Below, piece after piece: positions 10,414-20,460 of a stretch of 64,000 nucleotides of DNA (within the stretch, counting starts at the first letter, position 1; each line of letters starts with the position of its first letter). The notes beneath the pieces are model-generated. The model was not told the origin of the DNA. It saw only the letters and a list, made by a program, of their open reading frames with translations, and searched no databases. A program made the translations under genes and the position numbers. The stretch comes from Xiphydria camelus (lineage: Eukaryota > Arthropoda > Insecta > Hymenoptera > Xiphydriidae). Location: assembly GCA_963678675.1 (NCBI GenBank), contig OY783193.1, positions 18,177,940 through 18,241,939 of the forward strand, read 5' to 3'.

Positions 10414-12931
10414 GGGCCAGTTTTACCAAAGCCAAGTTATACCTAGAATAAGTATACCGAGGATAAATTTATACTCTTCTTTATACCTGGTATAAAGCGC
10501 AGGCGTTTTACCAGCTCCAAGTTTGCCTGGGATAACTATTCCAGGTATAAGCGTTGGCCATCTAAAATTATTTTTAGGTTGGTAGTAAGAAGTACGTACT
10601 GCGCATGACATTTGGTCGTTTTGACAGCTGTTCCGGCGCGATAAATGAAATTCGGAGTTGTTATTCTCAGTATAACCTAACTTTTTGTTTTTGACGTCTT
10701 TATCCTTTCATGACATAATCATAACCTGATCGTTGTGGTAAATTGTTATTAATTTTGAAATAGTTAATTGATGTACCAGTTTTTTAATCATCATCTGATG
10801 ATGACATTGACGTATTACCAAGAATCAGAAATCCAAAGAAAATACGTGCCCGGTAAATAAAAGATATCTATAACAATATATTTATATTTTCGTAACAATA
10901 ACTTTTATTTTCGAGTTGTCGATAAAAGCATCAGGTACAAAACACGTCCAAACATTCGATATCTCACCAACAAGAATGTGTTCAGTCTCAAAAAACTATA
11001 AGGGTCGTCACACAATAATAGTAATTACAACGTAAAATTGCACCATTTGATCCAAATCTCGTATCGGATAAAATATATTCTAAAATCTATAAACTTTTAA
11101 ATCGCTACAACTTAAGATTTATCACGCGGTGACATTACTCTGAGATTACATAGAGCGGTACAATGTTATCGTTTTTTTAAGTATACGCGACCCTATCTAA
11201 AAAGTATACAAAGAGCGTTGTACGACTTGATGTCTAATGCCGAGGTATCTTACAAAAGTGTATCAATGCAAATCTAAAATTTTTTCATATTCTACATCGT
11301 ACGACGGATGTATCACTTCTGCTCCTGAAAACTGCAATCACGCGAATTGAAGAAAGGTATAATGTCTACCTAGATAAATTTAAATGTTACTTATAGAAGA
11401 CAATGCAATGGTAGATGACTTCTTTGGTTGATATTATTGGATACCGTTGAGATTCTCGCGATTAGAGACCCGCGTGCGTCAATTTTAAATTTAAACTTGC
11501 ATTTTCTGAGTAAAAGAGCGAAGAGAGAAAACAAAATTTTCCCGACGTTTCTATGAGCTTCTATCCTCCTGTTAAAAAAGAACTATAATCTAAAATATGT
11601 GTCGTGCGAAATTACCTCGCAGAGAAAGACTCATTTATAAAAAAAGAAGAGAGATCTATTAATTTTGATTCTCCAAAGCTCTGACTCAGATAAAATTATA
11701 ATCATGATTCAATCTCACGCGTGGAAAGGAAGGCTACAATAGCCGTTCCTCGGAGCACCGTCCGACGCGATTGCTGCGACCCAGAGAACTTGAGTATCAT
11801 CGAGTTCTTAATCTAGAACGAATTATCGAACGTCAACGTCGCGGTGGAATTTCTACTGTCCGGCGATTGCATTGCGATATATCGTTTCCGTAAGATCTCT
11901 TGAAGGTCGTTGCAAGAGCTATTTTCTCATTTGGCTCGCAAAGGTCTAGCACCCGGCGATCTGAAAAACACGTTTAAAAGCCCACTGTGAACAAAATCAA
12001 TCCTTCGCAGCCACGACATTCTGACAATGCGAAACTCCTCTTTGTTCCTGGCGAATAAAAAGTTTACCGCGATAAAATTGTTTAATCGTACCTTGTGACG
12101 AGTTTCATTTTGACTTTGTTGATGTTTTTCAGTATGTCGCCCATTGATTTCTGGGAGATCAGTGGCGGTTTATGCCGATCGATGAACTTGTAGCCCTGTA
12201 GCCCTGTAAACTAGCTCTCCTCGCGATGTTAGGAGTCGTTGGAGGTTGCAGAGGTGGCGGCATATAATAATGACTAATTAAAAGTTTTAACATTATGATA
12301 AAAACGATTACCTACAGTAATTAGCATTGATCCCGAAGCAAGAAATCTTAAAGTCGGCAATAATTTTGTTGCTGGCTGAATTGCTGCATTTCTTGGCGAC
12401 CTCGAAGCAATGCGATGTCGTATTTGTCCCAATAATCTCTGACAGGTTTGTTTTTCCAAACGAAATCAAGTGAAGAATTCTACAACCATTGTATTCTTCG
12501 AAATAGTCAACTCTGGAATAGTTTTGTATTAGATATTGGTTATAAATTAGTAGGTATAGGTATCCTTTATTTACTTACCGGGCACGTATTTTCCTAGGAT
12601 TTCTCATTCTTTGTAAGACGTCAATTTCATCATCAGATGATGATTTGACAACTGGCACATCAATCAACTCTATTTCACAACTAATAACAATTATTATGAT
12701 TCTGTCACGGTTGTGATTCTGTCACGGAATAATAAAGACGCAAACAAAAAGTTAGGTTATCCCGAGGATAGCTAGCTTATCCAGCGCTGAAACTGCCGGA
12801 TAAGCTATCCCTGCATTTATTCCAAAGTTTATCCTATTCCAGACTTATACCATCGTGGTAAAACGCTTGCGTACAGGTTATTCTCAGTATAGCGCTATAC
12901 GGCGTTTATACCGTGTTGGTAAAACCGGCCC
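10414..12931. mobile_element. Non-autonomous PIF/Harbinger-type element, TTA duplication
   Basis: The ends GGGCCAGTTTTACCAA and TTGGTAAAACCGGCCC are inverted repeats, and TTA lies on both sides (10411-10413, 12932-12934), the target duplication expected for PIF/Harbinger. Subterminal inverted sequence extends far inward (for example CGTGCCCGGTAAATAAA near 10847 against TTTACTTACCGGGCACG near 12572). The 1.7-kb centre has no transposase. It includes an exon-like minus-strand frame near 12082-12195; otherwise I see nothing. Confidence 0.78.
12082..12195 (-). other. Exon-like frame inside the Harbinger-type element
   Basis: Reading leftwards, a TTTACAGGGCTACAG acceptor-like stretch is followed by 37 sense codons beginning GYKFIDRHKPP and ending VKMKLVTRYD, then a TAA stop. 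Composition and codon use look protein-coding, and the flanking DNA does not. I do not recognise the protein. It may be the last exon of a captured host gene, or chance. Confidence 0.35.
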
Positions 12932-13417
12932 TTAGTTGGAACGAACCTATAGATATACTCAAGTGCTCAGCGATCGGCCCAGCGATTCTGGTCGGCCCGA
13001 CCCGGTGGACACCTGACCTAAGTGACTCTGGTTAGTTCCCGTAATAAATGTTTCGGTTTGCCTAGGAGAGGCGCTGCTAAACAATATTCGCTCGCCGCCT
13101 ATAGTTTTTGCACGGTCCCTCTTACGCAGCCCACTCTTTTGACTCGAGCACCGTCCAAACACTGCCGAAATCAAATTTCGAGGTCTCGGCACGCGATCGG
13201 TTTGCCGTTAAACATACGGTATTTTTCCCGTAGGGCAAAGGCTGTGATCGAATGTGTAGTACATAAATCCATTACACTGTATAGGATTGAGGCTGTGTTC
13301 CAATCCGACAAAAGTTGCATTTAGTATATACTTGGTCGGTACTGACTTCGCCCCTTAGTACGTAGTACGCATCCGTAAAAGGTGGTGGGGGGAAAGTCGC
13401 GACGAAGTAACATTGGG

Positions 13418-13490
13418 TGCATTCAGCAGATCATTCCGCTCTGCAACAGTTGTGGAGCAGCTCAGTAAAAATCTGCTGAACGCACATTCT
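13418..13490. repeat. Short inverted repeat, GGGTGCATTCAGCAGAT family
   Basis: GGGTGCATTCAGCAGAT and its near-inverse ATCTGCTGAACGCAC bracket about 40 bp. A related longer copy lies at 33594-33738, and a lone terminus lies at about 19560-19577. Probably a small MITE. Confidence 0.45.
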
Positions 13491-13553
13491 ACCGAGCGCT
13501 CCAAGTGAGCGCAAGTGGTAGCGGTCGCCATGTTTTGTAGCGAAGAAGAGTTA

Positions 13554-13699
13554 AGGCCATCACACGTGAAAAAACGTAAGCAGTAACAGTAAGAATTGAC
13601 CAATCAGAAATATCATTCTTAGGGAATTATGCTTAAACAGGCTTTCTGATTGGTTAATCCTTACTGTTACTGCTTACGTTTTTTCACGTGTGATGGCCT
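13554..13699. mobile_element. Hairpin MITE, tandem unit 1
   Basis: A 146-bp hairpin with ends AGGCCATCACACGTG and its inverse, flanked by TTA at 13551-13553 and 13700-13702. The arms are about 60 bp, with a loop around CTTAGGGAATTATGCTTAAA. Confidence 0.88.
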
Positions 13700-13702
13700 T
13701 TA

Positions 13703-13848
13703 AGGCCATCACATGTGAAAAAACGTAAGCAGTAACAGTAAGGATTCACCAATCAGAAATATCATTCTTACGGAATTATGTTTAAACAGGCTTTCTGATT
13801 GGTCAATCCTTACTGTTACTGCTTACGTTTTTTCACGTGTGATGGCCT
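13703..13848. mobile_element. Hairpin MITE, tandem unit 2
   Basis: Second 146-bp copy, separated from units 1 and 3 only by TTA. It differs from unit 1 at a handful of positions (ACATGTG for ACACGTG, GATTCACC for AATTGACC). Confidence 0.88.
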
Positions 13849-13851
13849 TTA

Positions 13852-13997
13852 AGGCCATCACACGTGAAAAAACGTAAGCAGTAACAGTAAGGATTGACCA
13901 ATCAGAAATATAATTCTTACGGAATTATGCTTAAACAGGCTTTCTGATTGGTCAATCCTTACTGTTACTGCTTACGTTTTTTCACGTGTGATGGTCT
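13852..13997. mobile_element. Hairpin MITE, tandem unit 3
   Basis: Third 146-bp copy, followed by TTA at 13998-14000. Its right end reads GATGGTCT rather than GATGGCCT. The 3-bp TTA duplications indicate a PIF/Harbinger-type origin. Confidence 0.88.
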
Positions 13998-14000
13998 TTA

Positions 14001-14622
14001 CGCTCCAGCGCTCCCGCCCACTTCCATCGGAAGAAGTTTTGGCGCATTTTATGAATGATGTCGAGCGGTGTGAACCGATATGTCGAATTCCGTCTGTCGT
14101 GCGACGGAATATCTTATATTTTATGTATTATTACGAAAAAAATTACATTTTCTTGCCACCGGCAATGGAGTTAATACTGTTTAGCTCTGAGGTACTGATA
14201 TAAACAACACAATATTTTGTAACCAGAGATAACACCGGACAACAGTGATTTTATTACTCGAACCAAACCAGGTGCTTCTTATATATTTATGTGCGTTAAA
14301 AACGAATCTAACTCTCAAATTTGCATACCACGTCAGGATTTTTAAACACTTGAAGTTAAATATAAGAAAACGGGCGATTTTGGCCATATTCACGGGTCTA
14401 TTACTAACTAAAAAATGTTTATTTTCGAACTTTTTAATACATTAGTTTATTGTTTCTAAACGACTCTACAAAGCCAAATTTCAATCCGAAAGTACGATTT
14501 TTCAAAGCTAAAGTACGACAAGTCGATCATTTAAATCCACTGCGCCCCACGCGCCTAATGTATCGCAGGCCACGGCTAGAACTTGTTGTCAGCAGAACAG
14601 AGAGCGCTACTTCTGAGCGTAC
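14001..14622. other. Unassigned flank of the gypsy insertion
   Basis: Short open frames only. Sequence at 14611-14622 joins logically with 19534 onwards as the original insertion site of the gypsy element. Confidence 0.4.
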
Positions 14623-15013
14623 TGTGGGGACTGGCTCGGAGTTCCCACAGATCGCGCGTGGAAACGGACGTGAGGAAAGGAGACAACAGTTAATAAGTAA
14701 CGCTGATTTATTCAACTCGTTCGCACAACGACACCGATAACCCGACTCAACAAGTGAACTGTGTCGGGTATCTATGCCGTACACGTGGCAACGGGAGAGA
14801 GCGCTGTGTCGGGACGTCTGTCCTGGTCGAGAGCTGGCAGGTGAGAGAGCGCCTGTTGGCTCTTCGCTGCTCGGCTAGCCTGCGTTGCCCGAGATGCTAC
14901 TCTGGCTTGGCCACCAGAGGCGTGGCGGTTGTTGAGTCCAGAGTCCGTCTAGGGTGGTGTCGCAGTTGTCACATGCCTTTATGTGAATGCGCCTTGCGAT
15001 GAAGTCCGCTACA
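14623..15013 (-). repeat. 3' LTR of the gypsy element
   Basis: On the plus strand it begins TGTGGGGACTGG and ends GTCCGCTACA. It matches 19139-19529 base for base as far as I can compare by eye. Open frames inside it recur in both LTRs and are not genes. Confidence 0.95.
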
Positions 15014-15027
15014 AGTACTCCCCTTCC
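15014..15027 (-). other. Polypurine tract of the gypsy element
   Basis: Read on the minus strand this is GGAAGGGGAGTACT, immediately before the 3' LTR. It is the expected primer for plus-strand DNA synthesis. Confidence 0.75.
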
Positions 15028-15033
15028 AGCGAC

Positions 15034-18024
15034 TTAGCCAGTCGCGAAACTAACCGTTTTTTTCCGCGGTCCAGGATATGTTTTGAGGGTACTTTGCTTC
15101 GCGTTCAATGTGCCTTGTTGCTGTTCCGGGTTGAGTTCATTCTCTAGAAAGGCTGGTTTTAACCTTTCTATCGAGACCGTGTTACTTGTCCCGTTGACGT
15201 CGATTCGGAAAATTCTGTCCGTGATGCGCTCGGTAATCCTGAACGGTCCCTCGTACGGAGCTTGCAGCGGTTTTTTTACTGCATCAACCCGGATGAAAAC
15301 ATGTGAACAGGTGTTTAAGGCTCTGTGAACGAATGAAGAGTGTTTATTGTGATGTGCCGTGGGAGTCGCGCGGATCCTCCTCATCTGTTCCCTAAATTTT
15401 TCGATGAATATTTCAGGATCTTGTTGTACTTCCTCGTCTACGAAAAACTCTCCTGGGAGTCGGAGCGTTGTTCCGTAGACAAGTTCCGCTGCAGTGCCTT
15501 TTATGTCCTCCTTGTAACTAGTTCGTAGCCCGAGGAGAACGGTCGGTAGCGTGGCAACCCAGTCTTCGGTGCCATGGCACGTGAGTGCTGTCTTGAGCGA
15601 TCGGTGCCATCGCTCGATCATGCCGTTGGAAACCGGGTGGTACGCCGTTGTCCGAATCCGCCGGCTGCCGATAAGGTTCGTTAAAGCGTTGAATAGCTGC
15701 GATTCGAATTGCGTTCCCCTGTCTGTTGTTATTGTCGCGGGCGCTCCGAAACGTGCTATCCATGCTCCGTAAAAGGCAGTGATTACGGAGTCGGCAGTGA
15801 TGTCTTTAATGGGAACTGCCTCGGGCCACCTCGTGAAGCGGTCGATCATGGTGAGGCAGTACCTGTATCCCTGGGCTGTTGGTAACGGCCCGACTAAATC
15901 CATGTGCACCTGGCTGAAACGTGTATCAGGAATAGGTATGTTCTCCGGAATGTTCCGGGTATGTCGATGAGTTTTACTACGTTGGCAGGCTAGGCAGGTG
16001 CGGGTCCATTCCATGATGTCCTTCTTCATCTTCGGCCACACGAAACGTCGCCGAATGAGGGTCTTGGTGGCGCGACCGCCTGGATGCGATACGCCATGTG
16101 CCCTGTTAAAGATGCGCCTTCGAAGCGGTCTAGGAATATACGGGCGAACTTCCTTCGTCGAGATGTCGCAGTAGATTACATCTTCGGAATCATCGATTTG
16201 CAATTTCCTTAGCTCCAACGATGATCCTCCTCGTAGCAGCTCCTGCAGTTCCTCGTCAATCTTCTGGGCTGCTGCGATGTCCGCTGTTCCTAGTATGACC
16301 GGTAGGCCTATTTCTTCTACGCGAGAGAATGCGTCTGCGACGATATTCTTTTCTCCGGATATGTGGACTATTTGTGTCGAAAATTGGCCGATATAGTCCA
16401 GGTGACGTAGTTGCCTTGGCGAAGCCTTCCCTGCCTTTTGCTTAAATGCGTAAGTGATCGGCTTGTGGTCTGTCTTAATTACGAGGTTCCTACCTTCGAC
16501 CATGTATCTGAAAAACTTTATGCTTTCGTAGATCGCCAGCAGCTCCCTATCATAGGTACTGTAATTCTGCTGGGTCTTGTTCAGCTTCTTCGAATAGAAT
16601 CCAATCGGCTCCCATCCCTTGTTCGTATGTTGTTCTAGCACTGCTCCCATCGCGACGTCAGATGCGTCAGTGTACAGTGCCAGAGTTGCGTCGTCCGCTG
16701 GATGCGCCAGTAGCGTTGCGTTGGCGAGTTGCCGCTTGCACTCCTCGAAAGCGTTGTTCGTTTCGTCGTTCCACGGGACCGGGCGCTTGTCCTTCTTCCT
16801 AGCGCCGTGTAGTACAGCGCTTAGAGGTGCCTGGGTTTTGGCTGCCCCTTTAATGAAACCCCTGTAGAAATTTATGACGCCTAGGAAACGCCGTAGTTCT
16901 GCAATGGTGGTGGGCTTGCTGTATTCCTGGATGGCTGCCACTCTTGTCGGTATAGGTCTGGTTCCCTCTTTGTCGATTAGATAACCGAGATACTCTACTT
17001 CCGGCTTCCCGAATCGGCATTTCGTCGTGTTAATGGTTAAGCCGTACTGTTGTAGCCTCTCGAAGACCTGCCGCAGGTGCTGTTCGTGCTGCTCTGGATT
17101 TTCGGATGCTACGAGGACGTCGTCTATGTAGCAATGGCAGAATGACAGTCCCCGTAGCGCGGCGTCCATGAATCGTTGGAATGTTTGTGCCGCGTTGCAT
17201 AGTCCGAACGTCATGACGTTGAACTCGAACAGCCCGAAAGGCGTGATGATGGCTGTCTTTTTTCGATCTTCCTGAGCTAGCGGTATTTGGTGGTACGCCT
17301 TCACCAAATCCAGTGTGGAGAATACGGTGCTGCCCCTGAGCTTATGAGTGAAATCGTGAAGGTGCGGTATAGGATACTTATCTGGTATTGTCACGCTGTT
17401 CAGACGTCGATAATCCCCGCAGGGCCTCCATTCCCCATTCTTTTTCGGCTGCATGTGCAGCGGGCTGGCCCATGGGCTATCAGATGGGCGGCAGATACCC
17501 TGCTCGAGCATGAACTCGAACTCCGCTTTGGCTGCCCGTAGCTTCTCCGGCGGAAGTCGTCGTGCGCGCTCTGCAACCGGCGGCGCCATGGTGGCGATGT
17601 GATGTTCCACGCCATGTTGCAGGAGTTTCCTGGGTCTTGCGGGTGCCGTGACGTCCGGAAACTGCTTTAAAATCTGCGTGTACGGGTCCTCGTTTGCTGC
17701 GATCGTTGAGACGCTTTGGTGCGGTTCCTGCGTCACGCCTGTGTTGGCGGAGAGCTTCGTGGTGGCGTCCACCAACCGCTTGTTTTTTAGGTCGACCAGT
17801 AGGCCGTGATGGCTCAGGAAGTCGGCCCCTAGAATTGGCCTCGAGACGTCAGCTACGGTGAAAACCCATTTGAATGGTCGACGGAGGTTGAAATCCACGT
17901 GCAGCAGCCGTTCGCCGTACGTGTTTATCAGCGTCCCGTTCGCTGCGTACAGCTTAAAGGGAGCTGATGAGGTGTGAGGCGCGGTGCGTGGGAGCGTGGA
18001 TATGTCTGCCCCGGTGTCGACCAA
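15034..18024 (-). CDS. pol: Gypsy pol polyprotein (protease, RT, RNase H, integrase)
   Basis: Open frame of 996 residues as counted from a TTG codon; the frame stays open upstream to about 18120, overlapping the end of gag by a few codons, so there is no independent start. Domains in order: aspartic protease with DTGAD at residues 3-7 and ILGADFL near 64-70; reverse transcriptase from about 155 with YIDD at 299-302; RNase H with YTDAS near 445; integrase with an HHCC-type zinc region near 640-685 and a core starting DLVGPLP near 705, including [11 protein letters not shown]. The frame lies -1 relative to gag, so expression probably needs a -1 ribosomal frameshift just before the gag stop (inference). 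No internal stop or frameshift is visible, so the copy may be active. Confidence 0.95.
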   Translation of the reverse strand: MVDTGADISTLPRTAPHTSSAPFKLYAANGTLINTYGERLLHVDFNLRRPFKWVFTVADVSRPILGADFLSHHGLLVDLKNKRLVDATTKLSANTGVTQEPHQSVSTIAANEDPYTQILKQFPDVTAPARPRKLLQHGVEHHIATMAPPVAERARRLPPEKLRAAKAEFEFMLEQGICRPSDSPWASPLHMQPKKNGEWRPCGDYRRLNSVTIPDKYPIPHLHDFTHKLRGSTVFSTLDLVKAYHQIPLAQEDRKKTAIITPFGLFEFNVMTFGLCNAAQTFQRFMDAALRGLSFCHCYIDDVLVASENPEQHEQHLRQVFERLQQYGLTINTTKCRFGKPEVEYLGYLIDKEGTRPIPTRVAAIQEYSKPTTIAELRRFLGVINFYRGFIKGAAKTQAPLSAVLHGARKKDKRPVPWNDETNNAFEECKRQLANATLLAHPADDATLALYTDASDVAMGAVLEQHTNKGWEPIGFYSKKLNKTQQNYSTYDRELLAIYESIKFFRYMVEGRNLVIKTDHKPITYAFKQKAGKASPRQLRHLDYIGQFSTQIVHISGEKNIVADAFSRVEEIGLPVILGTADIAAAQKIDEELQELLRGGSSLELRKLQIDDSEDVIYCDISTKEVRPYIPRPLRRRIFNRAHGVSHPGGRATKTLIRRRFVWPKMKKDIMEWTRTCLACQRSKTHRHTRNIPENIPIPDTRFSQVHMDLVGPLPTAQGYRYCLTMIDRFTRWPEAVPIKDITADSVITAFYGAWIARFGAPATITTDRGTQFESQLFNALTNLIGSRRIRTTAYHPVSNGMIERWHRSLKTALTCHGTEDWVATLPTVLLGLRTSYKEDIKGTAAELVYGTTLRLPGEFFVDEEVQQDPEIFIEKFREQMRRIRATPTAHHNKHSSFVHRALNTCSHVFIRVDAVKKPLQAPYEGPFRITERITDRIFRIDVNGTSNTVSIERLKPAFLENELNPEQQQGTLNAKQSTLKTYPGPRKKTVSFATG

Positions 18025-18116
18025 AAAGATTTTTCCGCTTTTCCGATCAATGATGGTGAGGCGGTTGTGTTGGTGCGGTGCGTCGTCGCCTATCGCCCCG
18101 AGTTGCGACGACGGCC

Positions 18117-19079
18117 TTAGTTTTCCGCGTTCCTGTTAGGCGTGTTAGTCCAGGTGCATGGCTCTCGGCAATGTCGCGCGTCGGCGCCGAATTTTCCGTG
18201 GTAGAAGCAAAGGCCGGGGTTTTCCGGGTTTGTTCTTGTCCGGCTTTGACTGCGGCGGCGGCTGCGGTTTCTCTGGCGGGAGTGACGTGGCTGAGCGTCC
18301 CTCTTCATCATCCGCTCGAGGCGCGATGTTAGCGCTTCGATCCGCTTCTCCAATTCCGATGTTGGCGTGCGCGATGTAGATGCCATGGCGGCGACTCTGT
18401 TCACCTCTGCCACTTGCGCGGGTTGGTAGACCTCCATGATTTTGTCCGCAAGCTTTGCCGATTTGTCCAGGGATTTCTCCTCGCTGGCGACGAGTATGCC
18501 CTTCACTTGGTCGGGCATCTGTTCCAGGAATAGCGTCTTTAGCACCGCGTCGTTGCACTGGCCAGCCGAGAGGTTCCTGAGGTGTTGCAGGAAGTGCGAG
18601 GGCTTCTGTTCGCCTAGCATCTGGCCCTTCAGCGCTCGTCGTAGCCTAGTCTCCGTGGTGTCGGCAAAGGCCGATAGTATCCTTTGTTTGATCGCCTCAT
18701 ACCTACCTGCTGTCGGTGGACCTCTCAAGATGTCCGTGACGTGCGGGAGGATGCTCGCGTCCAAATTTGTGACGAGATAATGGTATTTTGTCTCGTCCTG
18801 CGTGATGCGGGCTACCCGGAATGCAGACTCCACCTGCATTATCCAAATGTCGGGTTCCTCTTTCCAGAAAGGCGGAAATTTCGCTATACGGGCCGAGTGG
18901 GCCTCGGTCCTTGCTCCTTCCTCGTGGCTTCCCTCGTCGAGCACACTATGCGAAGCTTCCTCATCCATGGCTGAGGATTGCTGCGATTCGGGCCTCTTGG
19001 ACGGGTTCCTGTCGTTCAGACGTAGCTCGCACGAATGCTCGCGTGGTTGCTGCGCATCCTCGTGGCTGGTTGGTTCCAC
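18117..19079 (-). CDS. gag: Gypsy gag polyprotein
   Basis: A 320-residue frame directly downstream of the primer-binding site. The N-terminal third is acidic and low-complexity. The middle ([20 protein letters not shown] to about residue 215) resembles the capsid region of insect gypsy-type Gag proteins. The C-terminus is basic and arginine/serine-rich, with one zinc-knuckle-like Cys/His cluster ([14 protein letters not shown]). The protein would package element RNA in a cytoplasmic particle. The stop at 18117-18119 overlaps the start of the open pol frame. Confidence 0.88.
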   Translation of the reverse strand: MEPTSHEDAQQPREHSCELRLNDRNPSKRPESQQSSAMDEEASHSVLDEGSHEEGARTEAHSARIAKFPPFWKEEPDIWIMQVESAFRVARITQDETKYHYLVTNLDASILPHVTDILRGPPTAGRYEAIKQRILSAFADTTETRLRRALKGQMLGEQKPSHFLQHLRNLSAGQCNDAVLKTLFLEQMPDQVKGILVASEEKSLDKSAKLADKIMEVYQPAQVAEVNRVAAMASTSRTPTSELEKRIEALTSRLERMMKRDAQPRHSRQRNRSRRRSQSRTRTNPENPGLCFYHGKFGADARHCREPCTWTNTPNRNAEN

Positions 19080-19116
19080 GGAGATGGCTCGGGCCTTCCC
19101 CGATTGTCCGTTTCGC

Positions 19117-19135
19117 GATCACGTCGGGGTCACCA
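19117..19135 (-). other. Primer-binding site, tRNA-Trp type
   Basis: The plus-strand text GATCACGTCGGGGTCACCA sits 3 bp from the 5' LTR. It equals the 3' end of animal tRNA-Trp plus CCA as I know it, so reverse transcription of this element is probably primed by tRNA-Trp. Confidence 0.75.
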
Positions 19136-19138
19136 ATT

Positions 19139-19529
19139 TGTGGGGACTGGCTCGGAGTTCCCACAGATCGCGCGTGGAAACGGACGTGAGGAAAGGAGAC
19201 AACAGTTAATAAGTAACGCTGATTTATTCAACTCGTTCGCACAACGACACCGATAACCCGACTCAACAAGTGAACTGTGTCGGGTATCTATGCCGTACAC
19301 GTGGCAACGGGAGAGAGCGCTGTGTCGGGACGTCTGTCCTGGTCGAGAGCTGGCAGGTGAGAGAGCGCCTGTTGGCTCTTCGCTGCTCGGCTAGCCTGCG
19401 TTGCCCGAGATGCTACTCTGGCTTGGCCACCAGAGGCGTGGCGGTTGTTGAGTCCAGAGTCCGTCTAGGGTGGTGTCGCAGTTGTCACATGCCTTTATGT
19501 GAATGCGCCTTGCGATGAAGTCCGCTACA
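19139..19529 (-). repeat. 5' LTR of the gypsy element
   Basis: 391 bp, beginning TGTGGGG and ending CGCTACA on the plus strand. It is identical to the other LTR as far as compared. Confidence 0.95.
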
Positions 19530-19848
19530 GTACTGAGCGGTAGCGGTTTATGCTCGATCTGCTGAATGCAACCTTTCTCGAGACTTTTTCGTCTGCTCAG
19601 CTCGAGCAGACGTTCTTTTCACCATAGAGGTATAAAGACTACCTAGAGTTTTTCACCGGGTATAGGGACCGTGCATGACGATTGCTACGCCACCTGATGG
19701 CAATAATTAGAATGTTTGGAAGAAAATTGTACAAGTGTTCATATGGGAGAAATTTTTTATTATTGAAATATTAATTATTTGGAAAAGTAATTAATATCAG
19801 CAAGCATCGACGCTACAACTCCCTCTATACTTTTTGGTTTAGTTGGTT

Positions 19849-20090
19849 GAATCGTTGGTTTAGTGCTAATTCCTTCTACAGTAAAAAAATTTCCCCGTGA
19901 AAAATTAGAAAAATTGAGAGTTTTAGGTGTATTTGACGTAAAGAAATATTATTTTTAATTATCATTTAATTCTATTTAATAATGAAAAATAATATTTCTT
20001 TACGTTAAATACACCTAACTCAATTTTTCTAATTTTTCACGGGGAAATTTGTTTACCGTAGAAGGAGTTAGCACTAAACCAACGCAACAA
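19849..20090. mobile_element. Hairpin MITE-like inverted repeat
   Basis: Arms of about 100 bp (TGGTTTAGTGCTAA, TTTCCCCGTGAAAAATTAG, GTAAAGAAATATTATTTTT) pair across a short AT-rich loop near 19962-19980. No coding sequence. A target duplication could not be defined. Confidence 0.7.
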
Positions 20091-20460
20091 CAACGCACCG
20101 CACGCATTCAACAATTTCACCGTGTTATTCAAATGGAAATCAGAAAAAGCAATTGAGACACCCCTAAATATCCCTGCTGAAAAAACGGCCAGAGACGTAC
20201 AGAAACGTACAGCGGAGTCTGTACGTTTCTGTACGTCTAAAGTGGCCCGGAGACGGTCAATAATATTGTCAATAATATTGTCAATGGGCATCAAATTGAT
20301 CGTGTACGAAGCGATTGATGCCATTGTCAATCGATGGACGGACGTTGATAGAAAATTTGATTGAAGCACATTGACGGGGACCATTGACGCATCCCAATTG
20401 ATCGTGTAATCGATAAATTGTCAATCGTTCGGGCAGTTGCACCAGACGGCCACGCGATGG

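Larger units (their letters stand above)
9682..12948. mobile_element. Foldback-type element with GGTTCGTTCCAAC ends
   Basis: The ends GGTTCGTTCCAAC (9682-9694) and GTTGGAACGAACC (12936-12948) are exact inverse complements. Repeated words such as CAGTTCTAGAAC, CCAGAACCAGTTCT and GTTGGAACG between 9700 and 10400 form subterminal repeats. It was itself invaded at a TTA by the Harbinger-type element at 10414-12931. Confidence 0.6.
9530..13015. repeat. Outer inverted repeat enclosing nested elements and a TA microsatellite
   Basis: Arms at 9530-9596 and 12953-13015 are imperfect inverse complements (GTCCACCGGATCGGACC against GGTCGGCCCGACCCGGTGGAC). Next to the left arm is a (TA)n tract at about 9587-9680, interrupted by CAGATTGGGTATATA units. 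The arms probably belonged to one MITE later split by the 3.3-kb element inside. Confidence 0.65.
14623..19529 (-). mobile_element. Full-length Ty3/gypsy LTR retrotransposon
   Basis: The two 391-bp LTRs appear identical and are flanked by GTAC (14619-14622 and 19530-19533), a 4-bp target duplication. The element reads leftwards: 5' LTR, primer-binding site, gag, pol, polypurine tract, 3' LTR. There is no envelope frame after integrase. Intact frames and matching LTRs indicate a recent insertion. Genes are on the minus strand, unlike the older gypsy copy at 25565-33554, which is unrelated in LTR sequence. Confidence 0.95.

Noticed and set aside
13554..13997. CRISPR-like regular array
   Set aside because: Three 146-bp palindromic units separated by TTA, in an insect-like genome, are MITEs. 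There are no spacers and no cas genes.
15083..18780. Plus-strand frames across the gypsy element
   Set aside because: They are antisense shadows of gag and pol, without recognisable domains.
14754..19518. Identical 82-codon frames at 14754-15002 and 19270-19518
   Set aside because: They lie entirely within the two LTRs of the gypsy element, on the strand opposite to its genes.
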